Below are positions 21,131-30,005 of a DNA stretch of 64,000 nt, piece by piece; the stretch's first letter is position 1; each line of letters begins with the position of its first letter. Both the position numbers and the translations under genes were made by a program. Source of the DNA: Prochlorococcus sp. AG-355-J09 (GTDB taxonomy: Bacteria; Cyanobacteriota; Cyanobacteriia; PCC-6307; Cyanobiaceae); assembly GCA_003278735.1 (NCBI GenBank), contig QCDO01000006.1:34034-98033 (forward strand), read 5' to 3'. Below the pieces are notes generated by a model. That model saw nothing but the letters and a program-made list of their open reading frames with translations, did no database searches and had not been told where the DNA came from.

Positions 21131-22359
21131 CATTTCTGTTTATTTGCAAATTTAATAAATTCAGCAACTAAAAAAATAGAACCTGTAAGAACAGGATGAT
21201 TAGGTGGCCATTTTTCTAGGGAAAATAAATACTCAATGGCAAGTTCAAATGTTTTAAATTCAATTATTTTTTGAAAGTCAATTTCTTTAATCTGAGAGAG
21301 ATCATTTAATTGCCAACTAGGTTGGTTTGGAACTGGGACAAGTAATAAGCGATCATTTTTCTTTAGAAGTGTTTTTAATATTGCGTAAATATCTTTTTGT
21401 CTTTGGACACCTAAAATCCAATAAATTCCTTTATCTTCATTATCCCAGTTGATTCGCTCAATAGAGAGTGCTTTTGCAGCAGGATAGTTATGCGCACAAT
21501 CTACAAGAATTTCTTTGTTGAAATAATTTATTATTTCTAGCCTTCCGTTCCAAGTTGTCTTTTTAAGACCTTCATATATGTGTTTTTCTTTTATATTAAA
21601 TCCCAAATTATTCAGCGCTTCAATTGCTCCAACAGCTACTGAAGCATTTTGCTTTTGAAAAATTCCTTTTAATCCAAGCTCATAGCGGTTTGAAATTGAA
21701 TCTTTCCAAATAATTTCTGCTCCTACCTCTTTAACTTTTTTGGTTATTAAATTTTCAACTTGACTATTTTGATTGCATGAGATGACAATTGAGTTTTTTT
21801 CAATAACTGCTAATTTTTCTTCGGCAATTTCTTCAATCGTATCTCCAAGAAATTCTTTATGGTCTAAGCCAATATTCCCAATAGCAATGATTGGTCTAGA
21901 TTTATGGGCTGTTGTCGCGTCTAATCGGCCCCCTAAGCCAGCTTCAAGAATGAGTAATTCAACTTTTTGATGGTCAAAAAAACTTAGTGCGCAGCAAATG
22001 ATTTTTTCAAAAGGAGTTAATTCAAATTTTGAAAAATTTTTTTCTATTAATCTATAGATTTTTTCAAAATCAGTTTTATTAATATTTTTTTTATTAACTC
22101 TAATCCTCTCGCATACATCCAAAAGATGAGGAGATGTCGTTACACCGAAATTCCTTTTAGCTTCAAAAAGTATACTTTCCAAATATGACGCGATTGATCC
22201 TTTCCCATTGGTTCCAATAATCTGTATCGCAGGGATATTCTTGCAAGGATTACCAAGTTCTTGAAGTGCTTTTTTAATTCTTGATAAACCTAACTTGATA
22301 TTATCCCTTTCGTATTTAGGAGATAATAATTCAAAAGTTTTTAAATTTGCATTTTTCAA
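21127..22359 (-). CDS. folC: Folylpolyglutamate/dihydrofolate synthase
   Basis: 410 aa; QIIGTNGKGSIASYLESIL, LEAGLGGRLDATT. Confidence 0.93.
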   Translation of the reverse strand: MKNANLKTFELLSPKYERDNIKLGLSRIKKALQELGNPCKNIPAIQIIGTNGKGSIASYLESILFEAKRNFGVTTSPHLLDVCERIRVNKKNINKTDFEKIYRLIEKNFSKFELTPFEKIICCALSFFDHQKVELLILEAGLGGRLDATTAHKSRPIIAIGNIGLDHKEFLGDTIEEIAEEKLAVIEKNSIVISCNQNSQVENLITKKVKEVGAEIIWKDSISNRYELGLKGIFQKQNASVAVGAIEALNNLGFNIKEKHIYEGLKKTTWNGRLEIINYFNKEILVDCAHNYPAAKALSIERINWDNEDKGIYWILGVQRQKDIYAILKTLLKKNDRLLLVPVPNQPSWQLNDLSQIKEIDFQKIIEFKTFELAIEYLFSLEKWPPNHPVLTGSIFLVAEFIKFANKQKC

Positions 22360-22370
22360 AATTTTAATTG

Positions 22371-23546
22371 CTATAGTTCTTCAAAAATTGAATTTAGCTT
22401 ATCCAAAAGAATATTAATTTCTCTTCGAGAAATAACTAATGGTGGGACAATCCTTACAACATTTCTTCCTGCAGGAACCACCAGTAATCCTTTATCAAAA
22501 GCTTTTGATGTAATTTTTTTTACATCAGCATAATCATCATTGATCACAAGACCTTGTATTAAACCTAAACCTCTTTTCCCGCTAATAATATGTGGAAATT
22601 TTTTTGACAATTCTTCAAACCCAGCACTTAATTGTTCGCCTCTTAGATAAACATTATTGATAATATTTCTTCTATTTATTTCTTCTAATACAGTTAGGGC
22701 AGCTTTACAAGCGAAAGGGTTCCCTCCAAAAGTGCTTGCATGATCTCCTGGAGAAAAAATGTTGGCTTTTTCTTTTACCAATAATGCTCCAATTGCATGA
22801 CCTCCTCCTAATCCTTTAGCAAGGGTGAATCCATCAGGTTCAATTCCTAAATTCTCATAACCCCACATTTTTCCAGTTCGACCTACTCCACTTTGGACCT
22901 CATCTAAAATAAGAAGAGAATTATATTTATCACATATTTCTCTCAGGCTTTTAAAAAATATTTTACTCCCAGGAATTACGCCGCCTTCGCCTTGTATTGG
23001 TTCAACTAAAACGCCTGAAATTTTTTGATCATTATTTTCACACTCTTCAAATAATTTTTTTACCGAATCAAAATTGTTAAATTTAAAAAATTTGAACCCT
23101 TGAATCATTGGTTCGAAACCTTTTTGATATTTGGGTTGTCCAGTAGCACTCAAGGCTGCCAATGTCCTTCCATGAAAACTAGACTCTGCTGCGAGAATAA
23201 TTGATTCTTTACCTTTATTTGTTTTATTACCATATTTTTTAATTAATTTAATTGCTGATTCATTTGCTTCCGCACCACTGTTGCAGAAGAAGACGCTTTT
23301 GGCACAACTCATATTCGTTAAAGTTATGCTTAATTGTTCTTGTTCTTCAATGTTGTAGAGGTTGGAAATGTGCTGAATCTTTTTTAGTTGACTTGATAGC
23401 CTTCTTCTTAAAACTTTATCGCTATGTCCAAGACTACAAGTTGCGATACCAGCAACGGCATCTAGATACTTTTTGCCTTTGTTGTCCCAAAGCCAACAAC
23501 CTTTTCCTTTTTTGAAAGATATATCGAATCGACTATAAGTATCCAT
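22371..23546 (-). CDS. argD: Acetylornithine aminotransferase (start corrected relative to the ORF track)
   Basis: MDTYSRFDISFKKGKGCWLWDNKGKKYLDAVAGIA...; the 27 aa N-terminal of this in the track are tRNA-Leu sequence. Confidence 0.94.
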   Translation of the reverse strand: MDTYSRFDISFKKGKGCWLWDNKGKKYLDAVAGIATCSLGHSDKVLRRRLSSQLKKIQHISNLYNIEEQEQLSITLTNMSCAKSVFFCNSGAEANESAIKLIKKYGNKTNKGKESIILAAESSFHGRTLAALSATGQPKYQKGFEPMIQGFKFFKFNNFDSVKKLFEECENNDQKISGVLVEPIQGEGGVIPGSKIFFKSLREICDKYNSLLILDEVQSGVGRTGKMWGYENLGIEPDGFTLAKGLGGGHAIGALLVKEKANIFSPGDHASTFGGNPFACKAALTVLEEINRRNIINNVYLRGEQLSAGFEELSKKFPHIISGKRGLGLIQGLVINDDYADVKKITSKAFDKGLLVVPAGRNVVRIVPPLVISRREINILLDKLNSIFEEL

Positions 23547-23551
23547 CAAAG

Positions 23552-23633
23552 TGGGAGCGGTCGGACTTGAACCGACATACCCGAAGGTGCCGCATTTTGA
23601 GTGCGGTGCGTCTACCAATTCCACCACGCTCCC
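23552..23633 (-). tRNA. tRNA-Leu (CAA)
   Basis: Reverse strand GGGAGCG...CGCTCCC-A, long variable arm, anticodon loop CTCAAAA, T-loop TTCAAGT. Confidence 0.93.
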
Positions 23634-23872
23634 AAGGCTTTTGAAAAAATGAACTTTTTTATTATAACAAAAATCATCTTATTGACTATTTTTTTGGTCA
23701 AGGAACAGTTATTAGGATAACGTTTGTTAATAGTTAATCTTATCGATAAAAACATAAGATTATTTATTGCATTTGCTGACAAGAAATGAGGGGGGAAAGA
23801 AAATTTAAACATTTATGATACATTTTTGTGATTAAATGCGCTTAAAAGTCTTTTTTGAAAGGAGATGGCTTC

Positions 23873-24019
23873 ATGATTAGTAATATTGTGCTATATTTGA
23901 CAAAAAATCAAATGTCTAAAATCCAAGCAAAAAAATTATCCTTTAAATTTGTTCCTTATCTTTTTATTGCAGTAACTATACTTACAACATTCGGATCTAA
24001 TAACGGAACTTGGGCATGA
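23873..24019 (+). CDS. Small membrane-peptide ORF (48 aa), first of a tandem pair
   Basis: MISNIVLYLTKNQMSKIQAKKLSFKFVPYLFIAVTILTTFGSNNGTWA; AAAGGAG Shine-Dalgarno upstream; below track cut-off. Confidence 0.55.
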   Translation: MISNIVLYLTKNQMSKIQAKKLSFKFVPYLFIAVTILTTFGSNNGTWA

Positions 24020-24126
24020 ACGAATTCAAATTTAATGGTCTAAATAAAATTTGGTCTAATCGCTTTCTAGTTTTGTTTATATTACTTTTGGGTTGTATTT
24101 CACTAATCAATATTGCTTACGTTTGA
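24016..24126 (+). CDS. Small membrane-peptide ORF (36 aa), second of the pair, ATGA overlap
   Basis: MNEFKFNGLNKIWSNRFLVLFILLLGCISLINIAYV; start overlaps stop of preceding ORF. Confidence 0.5.
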   Translation: MNEFKFNGLNKIWSNRFLVLFILLLGCISLINIAYV

Positions 24127-24164
24127 ATCAACTTTCTTAGCTTTAAAAAAGTATCGAGAAAAGA

Positions 24165-25535
24165 CTAAGCTGCTTCGAGTTTTGAAAGATTCTCAGATCT
24201 TGGTACAATTTTATATCCATTCTCCTCAAAATTATTTTTACTGATTTCTCTAATTATTTTTACACCTAAATTTTTTAGTTTTAATTCAAAATTTTCATAA
24301 CCTCTATCTAAATGTTCTAATCCATAGAAATTACTACTACCTTTTGCAATGATTCCTGCAATTATTAATGCAGCTGATGACCTTAAATCTGAGCCAACTA
24401 GATTCATCCCATTAATAGTTTTAACACCTTTGATATGAGCTACGTTTTTGTTTAGTTTTATACTGGCACCCATTTCATTAAGTAAATAAATATGATTCAT
24501 TCTGTTTTCGAAAATTGTTTCAGTTATTTTTGATTCACCATTTGCGATTGTCATTAGAGTTGTAAATGGTGCCTGCAAATCAGTAGGAAATCCTGGGAAA
24601 GGAGCTGTTTCAATATCTACTCCTTTAATCTCTTTACTCTTGATAGAAATCGAATTACCTTTAATCGTAATTTTACTCCCACTCTCTTGAAGCTTATTAG
24701 TGACAGCTTCAAGATGATGAGGGATTACTGGAGAAACTGTAATTGAAGAGGAAGTTGCAGCAGCAGCTATTAGAAAAGTTCCAGCTTCTATTCGGTCTGG
24801 AATTACTTTATGGGTACATCCGCCAAGCTTATTAACACCATCAATAATAATTGTTTCTTTACCGGAGTCATAAATTTTTGCCCCCATTTTATTAAGCATT
24901 TGGCATAAATCTTGAACTTCAGGCTCTCTAGCAGCATTTTCAATAGTAGTTCTACCTTTGGCTAAAGATGCTGCCATTATTAAAGTTTCAGTCGCACCTA
25001 CGCTTGGACAATTTAATTTAATATGAGTGCCATGAAGTCTATTTTTGTACCCCCTTGTTTTTGCCTTAACAATTCCCTCTTCAATAATAATGTCTGCTCC
25101 TAGTGCGATTAATCCATTAATGTGTTCGTCTATTGGTCTGGAACCAATATTGCATCCACCTGGCAAAGGTACCTGAGCTTCTCCAAATTTAGTTAATAGT
25201 GCACCTATACAAAAGAAACTAGCTCTTAATCCTTTAACAAGTTCATATGGAAGTTCTTTAATCGAAATAGTTGTTGGATCTATTTCTAGTTGGTTGTTTT
25301 TACGAACTAAATTCACTCCTAAATTCTTTAAGATATTCCCCATCTTTTCAATATCAGTTAGAAAAGGTACATTTTCAAGAATTATTTTTTCATTAGTTAG
25401 CAATGATGAGGCTAATAAAACTAAAGCGGAATTCTTCGCACCACTTATTTCAACTATTCCATTTAACTTGCCTTGGCCAAGAATCTTTAAATTTTGCGAT
25501 TTAAGATATGACTTCGTTTTGCTTCCGCAAATCAT
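24165..25535 (-). CDS. murA: UDP-N-acetylglucosamine 1-carboxyvinyltransferase
   Basis: 456 aa; GISGAKNSALVLLASSLL-type start, CNIGSRPIDEH, PTDLQAPFTTLM. Confidence 0.97.
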   Translation of the reverse strand: MICGSKTKSYLKSQNLKILGQGKLNGIVEISGAKNSALVLLASSLLTNEKIILENVPFLTDIEKMGNILKNLGVNLVRKNNQLEIDPTTISIKELPYELVKGLRASFFCIGALLTKFGEAQVPLPGGCNIGSRPIDEHINGLIALGADIIIEEGIVKAKTRGYKNRLHGTHIKLNCPSVGATETLIMAASLAKGRTTIENAAREPEVQDLCQMLNKMGAKIYDSGKETIIIDGVNKLGGCTHKVIPDRIEAGTFLIAAAATSSSITVSPVIPHHLEAVTNKLQESGSKITIKGNSISIKSKEIKGVDIETAPFPGFPTDLQAPFTTLMTIANGESKITETIFENRMNHIYLLNEMGASIKLNKNVAHIKGVKTINGMNLVGSDLRSSAALIIAGIIAKGSSNFYGLEHLDRGYENFELKLKNLGVKIIREISKNNFEENGYKIVPRSENLSKLEAA

Positions 25536-25538
25536 TAA

Positions 25539-25584
25539 GACTTAATTTATTAAATTCATCATGACAAACTAATAATATTAAGTC
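25539..25584. promoter_or_regulatory. Long inverted repeat between murA and the TrmH-family gene
   Basis: GACTTAAT-TTATTA ... TAATAA-T-ATTAAGTC, 14 paired positions with a single bulged base, 17-nt loop. Confidence 0.6.
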
Positions 25585-25724
25585 CACCCTATGTAACGTC
25601 ATGAATATTAATTAAAAGTGAAAATGTATTTTTTGATTTCTTGGGAAATAAAAATTTAATAAATAATTGATCAAAATATTTATGTAATTAAAATATAGTT
25701 GATAACAAATTTTTCAAAATACTC

Positions 25725-26567
25725 ATAGAAAATACTTTTTTAAAAATAACTAGTAAAAACAATAATCTAGTTAAAAGATTTAGATCATTTAAAAGAGGAT
25801 CATCTCCAAAAGATCAAGACTTTTTTTGCATAGAGGGTACACATCTCATTGAAGAATTGCTGAAGTCTGGAAAAAATCTCTCTAAGATTTTAGTTACCGA
25901 AAAATGGCTAAGAAAGAATCAAAATCTAAGCAAAAAATTTGATGAGTCATCAATAAATATTGTCTCAGAGGAAGTCTTGGCATCTGCGGTTTCAACAATT
26001 AATCCAGATGGGATAGCAGCTTTAGTAGAGATTTCAGCAATACCTAATTATCAATTTAATAGAAAAGATGATTTTGTTCTTGTTCTCGACAGAATTCAAG
26101 ATCCTGGGAATATGGGTAATCTATTTAGAACCGCTTTAGCTGCGGGTGTTAATGCAATTTTTTTAGCTGGAGGTGCGCACCCATTAGGCCAAAAGGTATT
26201 AAGAGCATCCTCAGGTGCAGTTTTTCATCTGCCATTTTTAAGATTTGATGGCATTGAAGAAGAAATATTAAATTCTTTACTTAAGTCTTTGTCTGAATTA
26301 TCAAATGTAGGATTTAAGATTTTCTCTACTAGTAGCAATAATGAGAGTTCAAAAAAACCTTCAAAACCTTACTGGGAAGTTGATTGGTCTAGACGTACAG
26401 CATTAATTTTGGGTAATGAAGGCCAAGGTATTCATAAAAAAATTCAAGAAGCTTTTAATGAAACAATTACAATTCCGCATAGCGAGATTGTAGAATCATT
26501 GAATGTGGCTTGTGTTGCAGTTCCGTTATTACTAGAACGAAAAAGAGTCGCATACACCTCTAAATAA
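25725..26567 (+). CDS. SpoU/TrmH family RNA 2'-O-methyltransferase; start uncertain (track start 25857 looks truncated)
   Basis: VLVLDRIQDPGNMGNLFRTALAAG, LILGNEGQGI, PHSEIVESLNVACVAVPLLLE; in-frame upstream ITSKNNNLVKRFRSFKRGSSPKDQDFFCIEGTHLIEE matches family N-terminus. Confidence 0.85.
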   Translation: MENTFLKITSKNNNLVKRFRSFKRGSSPKDQDFFCIEGTHLIEELLKSGKNLSKILVTEKWLRKNQNLSKKFDESSINIVSEEVLASAVSTINPDGIAALVEISAIPNYQFNRKDDFVLVLDRIQDPGNMGNLFRTALAAGVNAIFLAGGAHPLGQKVLRASSGAVFHLPFLRFDGIEEEILNSLLKSLSELSNVGFKIFSTSSNNESSKKPSKPYWEVDWSRRTALILGNEGQGIHKKIQEAFNETITIPHSEIVESLNVACVAVPLLLERKRVAYTSK

Positions 26568-26578
26568 ATAAATAAAAA

Positions 26579-28018
26579 GTGACTGATTCAAGTTTTGATT
26601 TTGATTTAATCGTAATAGGAGCAGGATATGGAGGTTTTGATGCCGCTAAACATGCTGCTGGTAAGGGACTTAAAGTCGCAATAGTAGAATCTTCTGATAT
26701 GGGAGGCACTTGTGTTAACAAGGGTTGTGTTCCATCTAAAGCTCTTTTGGCTGCAAGTGGAAAAGTTAGAGAAATAGCTAATTATGAACATTTAGCTAAA
26801 TTTGGTATACATGCTTCACCAGTAAGGTTCGAGAGATCAAAAATTGCAGATCATGCAAATAATTTAGTTTTAAATGTTAGAGAAAATTTAACAAAAACTC
26901 TTAAAAGGAGTGGAGTTGAGATTATTTTGGGCATTGGAAGAATTGAAGGAAATCAAAAAGTAGGTGTAAGAGATAAAAACGGAATTGATAAAATTTTCAC
27001 ATGTAAGAATATTGTTATAGCAACAGGCTCTTCTCCTTTTGTGCCCCGTGGAATAACTTTGGATAATAGGACCGTATTTACTAGTGATGATGCGGTTAAA
27101 CTTGAGTGGCTTCCAAGATGGATAGCAATTATTGGAAGCGGATATATAGGTCTAGAATTTGCTGATGTTTATACCGCGCTTGGTTGTGAAGTTACCATGA
27201 TCGAGGCTTTGGAGAATATTATGCCAACATTTGATCCAGACATCACTAAAATTGCTAAGAAGAACCTTATTCAAGCAAGAGATATAGACACAAAATCAAA
27301 TGTCTTTGCGACAAAAATAACACCTGGATGCCCTGTAAAAATAGAACTGACTGATGCAAAATCTAAGGAAGTTGTAGAAACTTTAGAAGTTGACGCTGTA
27401 CTAGTCGCAACTGGCAGAAGTCCTAATAGTAATAACTTAAATCTTGAGTCGGTTGGTATCGAAACAGTAAAAGGTTTCATTCCTGTAGATGATCAAATGA
27501 GAGTTAAGAATGGTGATGAAATAATACCTAACATTTGGGCTGTTGGAGATGTAACGGGCAAACTAATGCTTGCCCATACAGCTGCAGCGCAGGGTACTAT
27601 TGCTGTTGATAATATTTGCGGTGGTAATGTCGAAATTAACTATAAAAGTATCCCCGCAGCAACCTTTACTCACCCAGAAATAAGTTCAGTTGGTCTCTCT
27701 GAAGTTGAAGCTAAAGAGATATCTACAAAAGAAAATTTTACTTTGGGAGTTGTCAAAAGTTTCTTTAAGGCTAATTCAAAAGCATTGGCTGAATTGGAGA
27801 GTGAAGGATTGCTAAAGTTGATTTTCAACAAAGATAATGGCAAAGTATTAGGTGCTCATATTTTTGGATTACATGCAGCTGATTTAATTCAAGAAATTTC
27901 TAACGCTATTTCAAGGAACCAAGATGTAATTGAATTATCTAAAGAAGTTCATACTCATCCTACTCTTAGTGAAGTAGTTGAGGTCGCATATAAACAAGCG
28001 GCATCTCAAATAAAATAA
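26579..28018 (+). CDS. lpdA: Dihydrolipoamide dehydrogenase
   Basis: 479 aa; GGTCVNKGCVPSKALL redox-active disulfide; GTG start. Confidence 0.96.
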   Translation: MTDSSFDFDLIVIGAGYGGFDAAKHAAGKGLKVAIVESSDMGGTCVNKGCVPSKALLAASGKVREIANYEHLAKFGIHASPVRFERSKIADHANNLVLNVRENLTKTLKRSGVEIILGIGRIEGNQKVGVRDKNGIDKIFTCKNIVIATGSSPFVPRGITLDNRTVFTSDDAVKLEWLPRWIAIIGSGYIGLEFADVYTALGCEVTMIEALENIMPTFDPDITKIAKKNLIQARDIDTKSNVFATKITPGCPVKIELTDAKSKEVVETLEVDAVLVATGRSPNSNNLNLESVGIETVKGFIPVDDQMRVKNGDEIIPNIWAVGDVTGKLMLAHTAAAQGTIAVDNICGGNVEINYKSIPAATFTHPEISSVGLSEVEAKEISTKENFTLGVVKSFFKANSKALAELESEGLLKLIFNKDNGKVLGAHIFGLHAADLIQEISNAISRNQDVIELSKEVHTHPTLSEVVEVAYKQAASQIK

Positions 28019-28030
28019 TTTCTAAAATTA

Positions 28031-28918
28031 ATGGAGATAAGACGCAGGCCACCAAATCCCACAGTAAGGGTAGAAAATTTAGAATATGCTGTCCCTCATA
28101 GAGAAGCACAAGCAAAAAATATTCTGGAAGAAATTGTATGGCATAAGGATATTGAAATTAAGAATTTTAAAAAAATAGTCTCTCTAGAAGATCTCATCAA
28201 AAAGATTGAGAAACTTCCTACTCCCAAAGATTTTTATAAAAATATTTTGGAGTCAAAAATAAAACCAGGAGTTATTGCTGAAATAAAAAAAGCTAGTCCG
28301 AGTAAAGGAGTTATTAGAAAAGATTTTAACCCAGAAAAAATAGCAATTTGTTATGAAGGATTGGGTGCATCATGTATCTCAGTACTTACCGATAAAAGGT
28401 TTTTTCAAGGTAGTTATGAAATACTCGAAACTGTAAGGAGATCAACTAATCTCCCTCTACTCTGCAAAGATTTTATTATTTCTGCTTATCAGATTTATAA
28501 AGCAAGAGTATCTGGTGCTGATGCCATATTATTAATCGCTGCGATTTTAAGTGATGACGATTTAATTTATTTAAAGAAAATAGCTGATAATTTAAAAATG
28601 AGTGTTATTGTTGAAGTCCATAACACTAATGAATTAGAAAGGATTCTAAAGTTAAAATCTTTTAATTTGATTGGAATAAATAATAGGGACTTAAAGACTT
28701 TTAAAACAGATTTAAAAACATCAATAGAATTGATGCATACATATGCAGATATATTTTTAAAACAAAATATTATTCCTATAAGTGAATCTGGAATTAATTG
28801 TGCCGAAGATTTAGAGTCGCTTAGATCTATTGGAATCAAGGGAGTATTAATTGGTGAAACTTTTATGAGAGAAACTAATATTGAACAATCCTTCAAGAAA
28901 TTATTTAACTCAATTTAA
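28031..28918 (+). CDS. trpC: Indole-3-glycerol phosphate synthase
   Basis: 295 aa; [22 protein letters not shown]-type motif, [12 protein letters not shown]. Confidence 0.96.
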   Translation: MEIRRRPPNPTVRVENLEYAVPHREAQAKNILEEIVWHKDIEIKNFKKIVSLEDLIKKIEKLPTPKDFYKNILESKIKPGVIAEIKKASPSKGVIRKDFNPEKIAICYEGLGASCISVLTDKRFFQGSYEILETVRRSTNLPLLCKDFIISAYQIYKARVSGADAILLIAAILSDDDLIYLKKIADNLKMSVIVEVHNTNELERILKLKSFNLIGINNRDLKTFKTDLKTSIELMHTYADIFLKQNIIPISESGINCAEDLESLRSIGIKGVLIGETFMRETNIEQSFKKLFNSI

Positions 28919-28973
28919 TATTGACTTCAAATCGTGCTATAAATTTGAATAAACAGAGTTGTACTGAATATAT

Positions 28974-29645
28974 ATGCAGGCTGTAATTTTAACAGGTATA
29001 GTCGCAGGATTTGTGCATGTAGTTAGTGGCGTTGATCATTTAATTGCAATGGCACCAGCAGCGATTAATAATCCCCAAAAAGCTCTTAAAAATAGTTTCT
29101 CATGGGGCTTGGGACATTCTTCAGGAGTGCTCTTGTTAGCTTTTCTAGCGATTTTTATTAAGGATATTACGCCATTAAACAAATTTTCTAGTATTGCCGA
29201 ATTCCTAGTTGGAATTTCACTTCTAATTGTTGGAGTATTTGCTATCAAAAATTCTTTTCAATTAAGTATCCACTCGCATTCCCATAATCATGAGAATGGA
29301 ATTGCCCATCGTCACTTTCACTTTCATGTTAAGGAACAAAAAAATAATAATAAGCACTCACATGCTTTGACTGGTTTAGGCTTGCTACACGGTATAGCTG
29401 GAGGTTCACATTTTCTTGCAGTTCTTCCTGCTTTAGCACTACCTTTAACAAGCGCTTGCTTATATTTGATTTCATATTTGATTGGTTCACTCATTAGTAT
29501 GAATCTTTTTACTTGTTTAATATCTTTTACTACCTTTAAAGCAAGTCAAAAATTTATTAAAAGATTAATAGCTGTAGCAGGAGGGCTTTCCTTTTCTTTG
29601 GGATTATTTTGGATTCAAAGAAGTGCTTCTGTTTTTTTGAATTAA
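28974..29645 (+). CDS. Putative nickel/cobalt-type transporter (HupE/NicO-like) with His-rich loop
   Basis: 223 aa multi-TM; HVVSGVDHLIAM, HSHSHNHENGIAHRHFHFHV; adjacent to Ni-SOD genes. Confidence 0.7.
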   Translation: MQAVILTGIVAGFVHVVSGVDHLIAMAPAAINNPQKALKNSFSWGLGHSSGVLLLAFLAIFIKDITPLNKFSSIAEFLVGISLLIVGVFAIKNSFQLSIHSHSHNHENGIAHRHFHFHVKEQKNNNKHSHALTGLGLLHGIAGGSHFLAVLPALALPLTSACLYLISYLIGSLISMNLFTCLISFTTFKASQKFIKRLIAVAGGLSFSLGLFWIQRSASVFLN

Positions 29646-30005
29646 AAAATTTTTTAATTTAGGAATAATTAATTTAGAGGTGACAATCCCAATTATTTTT
29701 TCGTTATTGATTAATCCAAATTTTTTACTATCTTCGCTAAATTCGATATTGTCGCCGATAACCTCAACGTTATTTTGATTTACTGAATTTATCCTTTTTA
29801 TTAGGTTTTTATTTTTAATTGGATGATTAAAAATAACTATTTGTCGATTTTTCAGTATTGATTTATTCTTTTTATATTTTTTAAAAAATACAATGTCACC
29901 TTCTTTTAGGTAAGGAAACATCGATTCACCACTAATAATCGCAGTTTTTCTTAAACCTAGAAAAAATAAAATAAAATCAAAAAAACTTTTGAAAATAACT
30001 CTGAT
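29604..30005 (-). CDS. sodX: Nickel-SOD maturation signal-peptidase-like protease (SodX), start extended upstream of the track ATG
   Basis: In-frame upstream IRVIFKSFFDFILFFLGLRKTAIISGESMFPYLKEGD carries the S26 catalytic Ser before Met; directly downstream of sodN. Confidence 0.78.
   Translation of the reverse strand: MRVIFKSFFDFILFFLGLRKTAIISGESMFPYLKEGDIVFFKKYKKNKSILKNRQIVIFNHPIKNKNLIKRINSVNQNNVEVIGDNIEFSEDSKKFGLINNEKIIGIVTSKLIIPKLKNFLIQKNRSTSLNPK

Noticed and set aside
23547-23627. N-terminal extension MVELVDAPHSKCGTFGYVGSSPTAPTL of the argD ORF
   Set aside because: It is translation of the minus-strand tRNA-Leu(CAA); argD most likely starts at ATG 23546.
23612-23812. ORF of 66 aa on the minus strand
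   Set aside because: Its C-terminal end (GAWWNW) is tRNA-Leu sequence and the rest has no coding character.
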